Assembly: GCF_025574465.1 (NCBI RefSeq)
Contig: NZ_JAOBPP010000021.1
Coordinates: 186,001 to 250,000, forward strand
Reading direction: 5' to 3'
DNA from: Kordiimonas aestuarii
GTDB lineage: Bacteria; Pseudomonadota; Alphaproteobacteria; Sphingomonadales; Kordiimonadaceae
Length of the DNA: 64,000 nt
Under the pieces are notes generated by a model. The model did not search any database and was not told the DNA's origin. It saw nothing but the letters and a program-made list of their open reading frames with translations. Within the stretch, counting starts at the first letter, position 1, and every line of letters starts with the position of its first letter. The translations under genes and the position numbers were made by a program. This document shows, piece after piece, positions 51,931 to 59,620 of this stretch.

Positions 51931-52088
51931 CAAGGCATGTTCACAAATCCGTTAAGTCCGTCAAAAGACTATAAAATTTTCCTAAAAGACTCTGCTCGGG
52001 ATACCGGTCGTGTTAAAGTAAAATCCTCGTTAAGATTTGTTCAGGGTCGTGGAGTAGATGCAAACGCCATACGGCAATGGAGGCGTCT

Positions 52089-52568
52089 ATGAATATGTCC
52101 GAACCCCAGCAACGTATGCTGAGCCACTGGACCAAACTATCCATGCGCGGCGGTAACCTTCCCTCCCGCGCTGACATGCGGCTGCAAGATATCGGCCGGT
52201 ACGCATCAAAAATAATCATCATCGATGTCAAGGATGATCCGCTGGACTATGAGTATCGCCTGATAGGGCAGGAAGTCGCGGAAGAGCTTGACCGGGACTA
52301 TACCGGCAGCCGCTTCTCTGATGTGCCTGGCAAAGGGCCGGGAAGTAGTTTCTGGGAACATGTAACCCAGACCCGAGATGAAGCGAAGCCCAACTTCTGG
52401 ACAGAATTATGTGGTATCGTCAAGGCCGGAGAAAAAGAAACCGGCATCCTTTATCTTCCACTGGCGTCCGACCACAAAACACCCGACAAGATCATGCTGG
52501 TCATGCATTTCGGCCGCCGTACCTTGAAGTCCCATGCGGCCACTGGCGATAAATACCTGCACATGTAG
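52089..52568 (+). CDS. PAS domain-containing protein (PAS_5 type)
   Basis: 159 residues, a single PAS_5-like domain with no output domain. LPSRADMRLQDIGRYASKIIIIDV and DYEYRLIGQEVAEELDRDYTGSRFSDVPG are typical of this alphaproteobacterial group (R-L-x-G-T/Q-x-x-x-x-x-x-G), with LYLPLASDHKTPDKIMLVM later. It may sense a small ligand. The start is ATG 52089 with GGAGG five bases upstream; ATG 52077 overlaps the ribosome site. Confidence 0.83.
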   Translation: MNMSEPQQRMLSHWTKLSMRGGNLPSRADMRLQDIGRYASKIIIIDVKDDPLDYEYRLIGQEVAEELDRDYTGSRFSDVPGKGPGSSFWEHVTQTRDEAKPNFWTELCGIVKAGEKETGILYLPLASDHKTPDKIMLVMHFGRRTLKSHAATGDKYLHM

Positions 52569-52571
52569 ACT

Positions 52572-52973
52572 TTACTTGCCCTTCACTGTGTTGGGCACAC
52601 CTTCGGCGCCTGCATAAAACACCACAATTTTAACCTCGTCGCTGCCGCGGTTATGCCCTTGGTGAGGTGTATGCTGTGCCTCGACAACCGTGTCGCCGAC
52701 ACCGATCACCTTCACCTCGCCTGTCTCATACTCCACCGTCAATTCACCAGACAGCACGTAGCCAAATGTTGGCACCGGGTGGCTGTGCCAGCCGTTGCTG
52801 TCGCCGGGCTGCATGGTAATCATGATGCCGGTGATCTCAGCCGCTTCTCCGCCCGGATAGGATATAGCGTTGCCAAGGATGTCCTTGTCCTCCTTCATCA
52901 GTTCTTCCACCCCGGCAGAGGCGGGGGATACAGCAAGCACAAGCGCAGCCGTCAGCACGCACATCGATCGCAT
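52572..52973 (-). CDS. Exported cupin-domain protein
   Basis: 133 residues. A signal peptide (MRSMCVLTAALVLAVSPASA) precedes a single cupin domain with NGWHSHPVPTFGYVLSGELTVE (metal-binding H-x-H ... E) and the second motif AQHTPHQGHNRG. The substrate is unknown; a periplasmic metal-binding or small-molecule role is likely. Start ATG 52973, with GAGGGGG upstream, just after the phhB stop, so the two are co-transcribed. Confidence 0.87.
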   Translation of the reverse strand: MRSMCVLTAALVLAVSPASAGVEELMKEDKDILGNAISYPGGEAAEITGIMITMQPGDSNGWHSHPVPTFGYVLSGELTVEYETGEVKVIGVGDTVVEAQHTPHQGHNRGSDEVKIVVFYAGAEGVPNTVKGK

Positions 52974-52974
52974 T

Positions 52975-53283
52975 TTATGCCCCCTCGCCCACAAACAAAT
53001 TCATCGCTGCGGCCATCTCAAGGTCAAGGCTGGTGACGCCATCTGCATCGTGAGTGGTCATCTTCACCTCCACCTTGTTGTAGACATTGAACCACTCAGG
53101 GTGATGGTCCATTTTTTCCGCCAACAGGGCAGCCCGATTCATGAAGCCCCAGGCTTCGGAGAAGTCCTCGAAGTGAAAGCTCTTGTTGATAGCCTTTGCA
53201 TCCGCGTCATAGGTCCAACCGCCAAGGGCCGCCAGTGCTGCATCGCGCTCGTCCGCGGAAAGCTGTGTCGGTCGTGTGCTCAT
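52975..53283 (-). CDS. phhB: 4a-hydroxytetrahydrobiopterin dehydratase
   Basis: 102 residues, PCD/DCoH family. The active-site block [20 protein letters not shown] with the later [11 protein letters not shown] carries the conserved His-His-Pro-x-W and His-Asp. It recycles pterin cofactor or acts in folate/molybdopterin metabolism. No phenylalanine hydroxylase gene is in the window. Confidence 0.95.
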   Translation of the reverse strand: MSTRPTQLSADERDAALAALGGWTYDADAKAINKSFHFEDFSEAWGFMNRAALLAEKMDHHPEWFNVYNKVEVKMTTHDADGVTSLDLEMAAAMNLFVGEGA

Positions 53284-53307
53284 GATATTCGTCCCTTCTC
53301 AATTTTG

Positions 53308-54012
53308 CTATTCAGTCAACAATTCGTGCACGAGTTTTGGCACAAGCTCGCCCGCCCGTCCATGGCGGCATTCGGCAAAGTAACTGACACCCGCGCTGGG
53401 TTCCAGATTCACCTCTATTGTATGCGCGTATCCTGCGCTTCTCACTTCGGCTATAAAGCCTGCGGCCGGATAAACGTTGCCACTGGTGCCAACAGAGATA
53501 AACAAGTCACAGTCGCGCAGGCGCCGTGCGATCTCATCCATATAGAATGGCATCTCACCGAACCAGACGATATGCGGCCGCAGCGCTGGAACTTCGCCAC
53601 ATCCCGGGCATGCGGTCTGCTGAGTACAATCCTCCGCCCAGGTGTGAACCGCGTCACAACGCACACAGCGCACCTTCCCTAGCTCACCATGCATGTGCAG
53701 CACGTCACGGGCGCCGCCACGTTCGTGCAGGTTATCCACGTTCTGGGTGATGATCGTCACCTGCCCTGCGTGTTCGCCCTGAAGGCGTGCCAGGGCAGTG
53801 TGTGCGGGGTTGGGTTCTATTGTGGCAAGTTGCGCGCGGCGCAGATTGTAAAAACGCTGCACCAGTTCGGGGTCGCGCGTGAAGGCTTCTGGCGTGGCAA
53901 CATCCTCAACTCGGTGCTCTTCCCACAGGCCGCCATTATCGCGGAATGTTCGCACACCGGAGTCCGCCGACACGCCAGCGCCCGTCAGCACCACAATGTT
54001 TTCATATCGCAT
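53308..54012 (-). CDS. cobB: NAD-dependent protein deacylase (sirtuin, CobB type)
   Basis: 234 residues. GAGVSADSGVRTFRDNGGLW is the NAD-binding start, TQNVDNLHERGG and LHMHGEL (catalytic His) follow; the zinc site is CVRCDAVH ... CPGCGEVP, then RPHIVWFGE and SVGTSGNVYPAAGF. The A-x-x-x-x-Y/R substrate residues of the desuccinylase class (class III) appear possible but I cannot decide between acetyl and succinyl preference. Confidence 0.94.
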   Translation of the reverse strand: MRYENIVVLTGAGVSADSGVRTFRDNGGLWEEHRVEDVATPEAFTRDPELVQRFYNLRRAQLATIEPNPAHTALARLQGEHAGQVTIITQNVDNLHERGGARDVLHMHGELGKVRCVRCDAVHTWAEDCTQQTACPGCGEVPALRPHIVWFGEMPFYMDEIARRLRDCDLFISVGTSGNVYPAAGFIAEVRSAGYAHTIEVNLEPSAGVSYFAECRHGRAGELVPKLVHELLTE

Positions 54013-54094
54013 AGCCCGCCCTTTTTATTCTCACCGCAATCAGGTACCACTTTAACAGCCAACACATAAATCATGAATATGGAGCGACGCGGTT

Positions 54095-54571
54095 ATGATG
54101 GTGAAAGTGCTTTTTGTCTGTATGGGTAATATCTGTCGTTCCCCTATGGCGGAAGGTGCCTTCAGGCGGGCCGTGGAAGAAGCCGGGCTGGTAGAAAATT
54201 TCTGCATCGATAGCGCGGGTACCATTGGCTACCACGCGGGCGCCGCGCCCGATGACAGGGCAATCGCCACCGCCCAAAAGCGCGGGGTCGACATCACCGG
54301 CCAGCGCTCGCGCAAGGTGAAGGACGAGGATTTCGCAGAGTTTGACTATATCCTCGCCATGGACCATGACAACTACAGTGACTTGACGGAACGCTGCCCG
54401 GACGAGTTCAAAGACCGCATCAGCCTTTTTCTCAGCCATGCACCAGACATGCCACTTGATGAAATGCCGGACCCTTACTATGGTCACCGCGACCAGTTTG
54501 ACACCTGCTATCTGGCGGCAATGGACGCATCTGACGGCTTGCTCGCAAAAATCAGGACGGAGCGGTTTTAG
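54095..54571 (+). CDS. Low-molecular-weight protein-tyrosine phosphatase
   Basis: 158 residues. The P-loop is VLFVCMGNICRSPMAEG (C-x5-R-S) and the general-acid Asp lies in MPDPYYGH. These cytosolic phosphatases act on tyrosine-phosphorylated proteins, often in exopolysaccharide control. ATG 54095 and ATG 54098 are both usable starts. The fructosamine kinase-like gene follows three bases after its stop, so the two are co-transcribed. Confidence 0.94.
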   Translation: MMVKVLFVCMGNICRSPMAEGAFRRAVEEAGLVENFCIDSAGTIGYHAGAAPDDRAIATAQKRGVDITGQRSRKVKDEDFAEFDYILAMDHDNYSDLTERCPDEFKDRISLFLSHAPDMPLDEMPDPYYGHRDQFDTCYLAAMDASDGLLAKIRTERF

Positions 54572-54574
54572 GCC

Positions 54575-55450
54575 ATGGCCTCCCCGCTTGCCAGACAGCT
54601 TGAAAAAGCGCTCGGCTCTGCGGTGGTCGGGTCACGTCCCATGCGCGGCGGCGATATCGCGGATGTTTCCCTTCTGACGCTGAAAGATGGCCGTCGGGTT
54701 GTTGCCAAACGTCCGCGCGCCGACCAGCCAGACACAACAGCGGTGGAGGCCATGATGCTTCGGCACCTGAAAGGCAACTCCACCCTTCCTGTCCCTGAGG
54801 TATTGTTCCAGAGCGCGGCAATCCTCGTTATCAGCTACATCCCCCACGCCGGGGTAACTGACGGCGAAAAGGCGGCCAGGAGCGTGGCAGACCATGTTGC
54901 TGCCTTGCATGGTAATGCGTCCAGCAACAAGAAAATGCCATATGGCTTCGATGCCGACACCTATATCGGCCCCCTTGTGCAGCAAAACCGCGCCACCGAA
55001 GACTGGCTTACCTTCTTTACCGAACGCCGCCTGATGACAATGGCAGGCAGTTGCCTCCGCACCGACAAATTTGACGCTGCAATGTTTGCGCGTCTTGAAG
55101 CATTGACGTTGAAACTGGCAGACATCCTGCCCCCGGCACCCCCCGCCAGCCTGCTGCATGGTGATCTTTGGGCAGGCAATATGCTGATTGACGGTGACGC
55201 CGCAGCGGGTTTCATCGATCCCGCCGTATCATACGGACACAACGAGATGGACCTTGCCTTCATCGCACTCATGGGCGGGCTTGACCGCGGCTTTTTTGAC
55301 GCGTACCACGCCCACCGTCCAATCGACCCCGGCTTTTTCGAAGAACGCATGGCAATCTATCAGTTATGGCCGCTGCTTGTACATGTGCGGTTGTTTGGTG
55401 GTGGCTATGTCGGACAGGTTGTCAGCGTTCTTGACCGATTTGGCGTCTAG
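54575..55450 (+). CDS. Fructosamine kinase family protein
   Basis: 291 residues of the aminoglycoside phosphotransferase-like fold. The Lys of VVAKRPR binds nucleotide, the catalytic loop is LLHGDLWAGN and the metal motif FIDPAVSYGHNEMDLAF, both typical of fructosamine-3-kinase, which repairs glycated proteins. The pairing with a low-molecular-weight phosphatase is recurrent in bacteria, where related proteins are proposed to act in de-glycation. Its end overlaps the convergent phoD gene by four bases. Confidence 0.9.
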   Translation: MASPLARQLEKALGSAVVGSRPMRGGDIADVSLLTLKDGRRVVAKRPRADQPDTTAVEAMMLRHLKGNSTLPVPEVLFQSAAILVISYIPHAGVTDGEKAARSVADHVAALHGNASSNKKMPYGFDADTYIGPLVQQNRATEDWLTFFTERRLMTMAGSCLRTDKFDAAMFARLEALTLKLADILPPAPPASLLHGDLWAGNMLIDGDAAAGFIDPAVSYGHNEMDLAFIALMGGLDRGFFDAYHAHRPIDPGFFEERMAIYQLWPLLVHVRLFGGGYVGQVVSVLDRFGV

Positions 55451-57009
55451 GTCTCTTGCGGGCCGGGCACACCATCCTCAATCACGAATGTCTTCAGGGT
55501 TTCAGCCTTCAGCTCAGGGTCCATCACGTCTCCCACCGTGCGCAGGTCGGCGGTCCACCGCCTCCGGTTCACATCCACGAGCGTGTATCCCCGGTGGCGA
55601 CCTTCATAAAGCTTGATATGCGGGTTTTCCGGGATTGAAGGCATATTGCGCTGCCAGTACCAGTTTCCACTTGTAATGGACGTCGCAACAAATTCCGACG
55701 CAATGGTTTTGGACTCGGGGTTGTCAAAATCCTGCTTTACATCGCAAACATAATTGGCATGTACATCACCGCCGATGATCACCGGGTTTGAAACCTGCCG
55801 ATCCTCAAACATCTTCAGTACCCTGTCACGCGAGACGGTGTAGCCATCCCAGTATTCGCTGCCGATCAACTCTCCTTCGCCCGGCTTATAGTCGTGTTTG
55901 GAAAACAGCATGCCCTGCGCCATCACGTTCCATTTGGCACCAGCACGCCCCATGCCACCCAACAACCATTTTTCCTGCTCCTCACCAAGAATGGTGCGCG
56001 CAGGGTCAAAGCGGTCGGCACATTTGCCGTCAATCAGTTGCCAGCCACCTTCCTCCGGTGTCTGGCAAGGTTGATCAGTGCGGTACTGGCGAGTATCCAG
56101 CATGTTGATCTCAAGAAGGTTGCCAATACTGGTGCGGCCAAAGATCGTGGCGTCTGCTCCAATCGGCGCTGCAGCACGCCTCAGCGGCAAATGCTCGTAA
56201 TAGGCCTTGTATGCCGCCGCACGGCGCTTGAGAAACTCTTTGCTGTCTTCGAAAAACTGCCCCTGATCAGCAGCATAGTCATTCGCGACCTCATGATCAT
56301 CCCATGTGAACAGCCAACTGGTATGCGCGTGGGCGGCCTGCAGGTCACTGTCCAGCTTGTAGGCGGCGTGCATGGCACGGTAACTATCCAGGTCATTTGC
56401 CTCCGCCACGGGGGTGCGGCGCAGCGGCGCGCTGTAGGAGCGTTCGTAAATATAGTCCCCCAGATGCACAATCAACTCGGCATCCTGTGCGACCATATCG
56501 CGGTAGGCCTTGAAATAACCTTCGGTGTAATTCTGGCAGGAACAGAATGCAAAACGGAACCGGTCCACCGGCGTCATGAAGGCAGGCAGCGTGCGGGCGC
56601 GACCAGTGGGGCTGACTTCGTCACCCGCGCGGAAGCGGTAATAATATGGCCGCCCCGGTGCCAGGCCCCCAACATCCACATGCACAGCGTGGGCGTTCTC
56701 AGGATAAGCAACAGCCGAGCCTTTTTTCACGATTTTTTTGAAGCCTTCGTCTTCCGCCACCTGATACGCAACGGGAATTGGCTCATGGCCAATAGCGCCA
56801 ACGTCCAGCGGGTCTGGTGCAAGACGTGTCCAGATCACAAAACCGGTCGCCAGCGGGTCACCAGACGCAACCCCCAATGTGAAGGGGTACGAGATGAACC
56901 GGGGTTTGCCAGTAACCCACGCAGGGGTAGCGACCAGGGGCGCGGAAAAGGCGGCCAGCCCCATCAGGCTGGCGCTGCGCATAAACTGGCGTCGTGTAAA
57001 ACCGCTCAT
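55447..57009 (-). CDS. phoD: Alkaline phosphatase D (PhoD), Tat-exported
   Basis: About 520 residues. A twin-arginine signal (FTRRQFMRSASLMGLAAFSA) is followed by a short N-terminal Ig-like domain and the PhoD catalytic domain. Motifs: FCSCQNYTEGYFKAYRDM with the conserved Cys, LGDYIYERSY, TWDDHEVANDY and GGDVHANYV, which bind Fe/Ca in the family. A secreted phosphodi-/monoesterase for phosphate scavenging. The start is ATG 57009 (ATG 57021 is an alternative). No clear Pho box seen by eye. Confidence 0.94.
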   Translation of the reverse strand: MSGFTRRQFMRSASLMGLAAFSAPLVATPAWVTGKPRFISYPFTLGVASGDPLATGFVIWTRLAPDPLDVGAIGHEPIPVAYQVAEDEGFKKIVKKGSAVAYPENAHAVHVDVGGLAPGRPYYYRFRAGDEVSPTGRARTLPAFMTPVDRFRFAFCSCQNYTEGYFKAYRDMVAQDAELIVHLGDYIYERSYSAPLRRTPVAEANDLDSYRAMHAAYKLDSDLQAAHAHTSWLFTWDDHEVANDYAADQGQFFEDSKEFLKRRAAAYKAYYEHLPLRRAAAPIGADATIFGRTSIGNLLEINMLDTRQYRTDQPCQTPEEGGWQLIDGKCADRFDPARTILGEEQEKWLLGGMGRAGAKWNVMAQGMLFSKHDYKPGEGELIGSEYWDGYTVSRDRVLKMFEDRQVSNPVIIGGDVHANYVCDVKQDFDNPESKTIASEFVATSITSGNWYWQRNMPSIPENPHIKLYEGRHRGYTLVDVNRRRWTADLRTVGDVMDPELKAETLKTFVIEDGVPGPQET

Positions 57010-57100
57010 TGGCTCCCCCATCTGGCAGGTGGCGACTAGTTTACGCCATTAAACCACCAGATAAAGAACTTATGTCACAAAGTGATGACACGTCGCCCGC

Positions 57101-57721
57101 TTAAAATGCGGGTTCCAATACCCAGCCGAACTCACGCCCCATGTTATATGCGCGGTCGATATCGTCGGCTTCCGGTTCTGCCTCAAGGGCGCGGCCAAAG
57201 CGGCTTTCAACGGTGTAGTAGGACCCTTCATTGGTGCGTTGGCTGGAAAACAGCGTGAAATGCTGCACGGTCTCTGCCGGCGTATAGAGGTTCTCGCTAT
57301 GGAGCAACCAATCCCCGATACGCGCCTGTGCACCACGCCTGAACCGCGCGAGGGTGACGTGCGGTTTGTATTTGCGCCGCTCAACTTCAACATCGACACG
57401 CGCGAGCGCGTTGACGATTTTCTCGTGCAGATGCACCAGCGGCGCCTTGTCTTCAACACCCGCCCAAAGGCATTTCGGCTGCTTGGGTTTACCAAATAGC
57501 CCGACGCCCTTCAGGGCAAAGTCAAACGGGCTCACGGATATGCGTGAGAGTTCTCCTTCAATTTCATGCAGGGCCTTCTTTGGCACATCGCCAATGAAAG
57601 CAAGGGTGAGATGGAGCTGGTCATCCCGTTGCCAGTGCGCGCCTTCGACGCCACCGCGAACCTCTGAGAGCGCGTCTCTGATAGTCTCCGGAATTTCCAG
57701 GCCGACGAACAAACGTACCAT
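57101..57721 (-). CDS. thpR: RNA 2',3'-cyclic phosphodiesterase
   Basis: 206 residues, 2H phosphoesterase superfamily. The two H-x-T-x motifs are HLTLAFIG (about residue 43) and HVTLARF (about residue 125). LFVGLEIPE starts the protein, as is typical. These enzymes open 2',3'-cyclic phosphates of RNA. The start is ATG 57721 with GGGAGG upstream; an upstream ATG would add seven residues. Confidence 0.93.
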   Translation of the reverse strand: MVRLFVGLEIPETIRDALSEVRGGVEGAHWQRDDQLHLTLAFIGDVPKKALHEIEGELSRISVSPFDFALKGVGLFGKPKQPKCLWAGVEDKAPLVHLHEKIVNALARVDVEVERRKYKPHVTLARFRRGAQARIGDWLLHSENLYTPAETVQHFTLFSSQRTNEGSYYTVESRFGRALEAEPEADDIDRAYNMGREFGWVLEPAF

Positions 57722-58114
57722 GGTCGACCTCCCTTCGATCAATATCGTGGGGCCGAGGTGCCCCGACCCACTAACTGTAGCGCATATTTTGCCGAAAGGG
57801 AATCATGTATGTCCCGTGAAATATTTATGACGCGCGTCCGTAACGCAAGAAACCGATTGCGACACCTGCGCACATAAGCGCGACATGCACGTGCGGTTAT
57901 GGTCGGCCATCGTTCGAAGAGAAGGCAAGGAACAGCTATTTTCTACCAGCTGCGGGCACATGCGCTATTACCGTCTCATTTCACTGCATCTCAGGCCAGC
58001 GGCGGGTGATACGCCCCATGCTCACCGCAGACGGCTTGAGCAACATGATAAAAATGTACTGTATGGCTGCTGTTCGGACTTATGGCTCTGTTTGGCGCCC
58101 AGGGCGTGCCACCA
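57722..58114. other. Gene-free region between thpR and tesA
   Basis: About 390 bases with no convincing gene. I note two opposing mini-ORFs: 57809-57877 forward, 22 codons, Arg-rich (MSREIFMTRVRNARNRLRHL) with AAAGGGA upstream, and 57825-57890 reverse, 21 codons, hydrophobic (MHVALMCAGVAIGFLRYG). They overlap, so at most one is real. A GGGGC/GCCCC repeat lies at 57748-57763 in the thpR promoter region. A long forward frame from 57885 runs antisense to tesA and is not protein-like. Confidence 0.5.
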
Positions 58115-58783
58115 TCATTCGGCTAACAGCTTTTTCACCACCGGGCCGATTTTATCCACGACGATTTTGACGCCCTCCGCGTTGGGATGCATACCATCTG
58201 ACTGGTTCAGCGATGCGTCCGCCGCAACACCATCGAGGAAGAACGGGTAAAGTGGCATATCGTATTTTTCCGCCGCTTCCTTGTAAATCGGGTTGAAGAC
58301 CCGCGCGTATTCGCCGCCAAGGTTCGGCGGCGCCATCATGCCAGCGATCAGTACCGTAACCTCGCGCTCGGCAAGTTCCTTGACCATGGCGTCAATATTT
58401 TCAGCGGTAATGGTCGGGTCAATACCCCGCAAGCCATCGTTGGCGCCTAGCTCCAGAATCACGAGGTCGGGCTTACCGTCCTTGACCGGGGCAAGGCCCC
58501 AGTCCAACCGCGCACGCCCGCCTGACGACGTGTCGCCCGACACCCCGGCATTAATAACCCGCACACCGCGGGTCATATTGTCATCCAGCCAAGCCTGAAG
58601 CTGGTCGGTAAAGCCTTCACCCGGCGCAAGCCCGTAACCCGCGGTCAGACTATCGCCAAAGGCAACGATTTCCAGCATATCCCCCTCATCGGCATGCGCG
58701 ATGGTACCCTTCGCAGCAAAAATTGCGCAAAGAGCAAAAAGTACGCTAAAAAACTTATTTAGGGGGCGGTGATTGACCTTCAT
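58115..58783 (-). CDS. tesA: Arylesterase/acyl-CoA thioesterase I (SGNH hydrolase, TesA-like)
   Basis: 222 residues with a signal peptide ending near GTIAHA and an SGNH/GDSL domain: block I VAFGDSLTAGYGL (Ser), block II GVSGDTSSGG, block III ELGANDGLRGI (Asn), block V SDGMHPNAEG (Asp, His). Periplasmic lysophospholipase/esterase by family. Divergent from an ABC ATPase-permease pair, as tesA is from ybbA-ybbP in E. coli. Confidence 0.93.
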   Translation of the reverse strand: MKVNHRPLNKFFSVLFALCAIFAAKGTIAHADEGDMLEIVAFGDSLTAGYGLAPGEGFTDQLQAWLDDNMTRGVRVINAGVSGDTSSGGRARLDWGLAPVKDGKPDLVILELGANDGLRGIDPTITAENIDAMVKELAEREVTVLIAGMMAPPNLGGEYARVFNPIYKEAAEKYDMPLYPFFLDGVAADASLNQSDGMHPNAEGVKIVVDKIGPVVKKLLAE

Positions 58784-58876
58784 AGGTCCAGCTCCTAGCT
58801 ATAAACGTAATAAAACCACAAAATGTGGACAAAAATACCTGATAAAAATATCTGGCAGCGAAGGAAACAAATTTCA

Positions 58877-59620
58877 ATGGTAGAGGCAAAAGCCATCATC
58901 CAGCTTGAGGATGTATCCCTGACACTTGAGAGTGGTGCGGGGCCCGTCAACATCCTTAAACACATCAGTTTTGACATTATGGCCGGTGAAAGTGTCGGCA
59001 TTGTGGGGCCGTCCGGCAGTGGTAAATCATCGCTTATGAGCCTGATGACCGGCCTTGAGCAAGCCACGGGCGGCAGCGTTACCGTTGACGGCCTTGTCCT
59101 CGACGGTGCGGACGAAGACACCCTTGCGCGCCACAGGCTGAGCCGCGTGGGCATCGTGATGCAGGCCTTCCACCTGATCCCGACCATGACCGCGCTTGAA
59201 AACGTCGCGGTCCCGCTTGAGCTGGCTGGTGTGAATGACGCGTTCGATCGCGCATCGCATGAGCTTGAATCAGTCGGCCTTGCACACCGCATGGAGCATT
59301 ATCCCGCACAGCTTTCAGGGGGTGAGCAGCAGCGGGTGGCACTTGCCCGCGCGCTGGCGCCCGAGCCTGCGATCCTGTTCGGAGATGAGCCCACCGGCAA
59401 CCTGGACGGTAAAACCGGCCGCGCGATTATTGACCTGATCTTCGACATGTCGGAACAGCGTGGTTCCACCCTTGTGCTGGTGACCCACGACCCGGCGCTC
59501 GCGGACCGCTGTGACCGCGTTATCTCCATGGCGGATGGTCACATTGTGGATGACACCGGCAACACCAGATCGGTCCAGATCAAGGACGAAGCCCCGAGCA
59601 AAGTGAAGGGCGGCAAATGA
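58877..59620 (+). CDS. ybbA: ABC transporter ATP-binding protein, LolD/YbbA-like
   Basis: 247 residues. Walker A GPSGSGKSSLMSLM, Q-loop VMQAFHLIP, signature LSGGEQQRVALARA, Walker B ILFGDEPTGN and H-loop VTHD. It is of the MacB/LolD type that pairs with FtsX-like permeases. The start is ATG 58877, with AAGGAAA upstream; the frame begins earlier at 58823 without similarity. The permease gene overlaps its end by four bases. Confidence 0.92.
   Translation: MVEAKAIIQLEDVSLTLESGAGPVNILKHISFDIMAGESVGIVGPSGSGKSSLMSLMTGLEQATGGSVTVDGLVLDGADEDTLARHRLSRVGIVMQAFHLIPTMTALENVAVPLELAGVNDAFDRASHELESVGLAHRMEHYPAQLSGGEQQRVALARALAPEPAILFGDEPTGNLDGKTGRAIIDLIFDMSEQRGSTLVLVTHDPALADRCDRVISMADGHIVDDTGNTRSVQIKDEAPSKVKGGK

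Noticed and set aside
57885..58250. Forward ORF of 121 codons between thpR and tesA
   Set aside because: Its second half is antisense to the SGNH domain of tesA and the sequence has no protein-like pattern.
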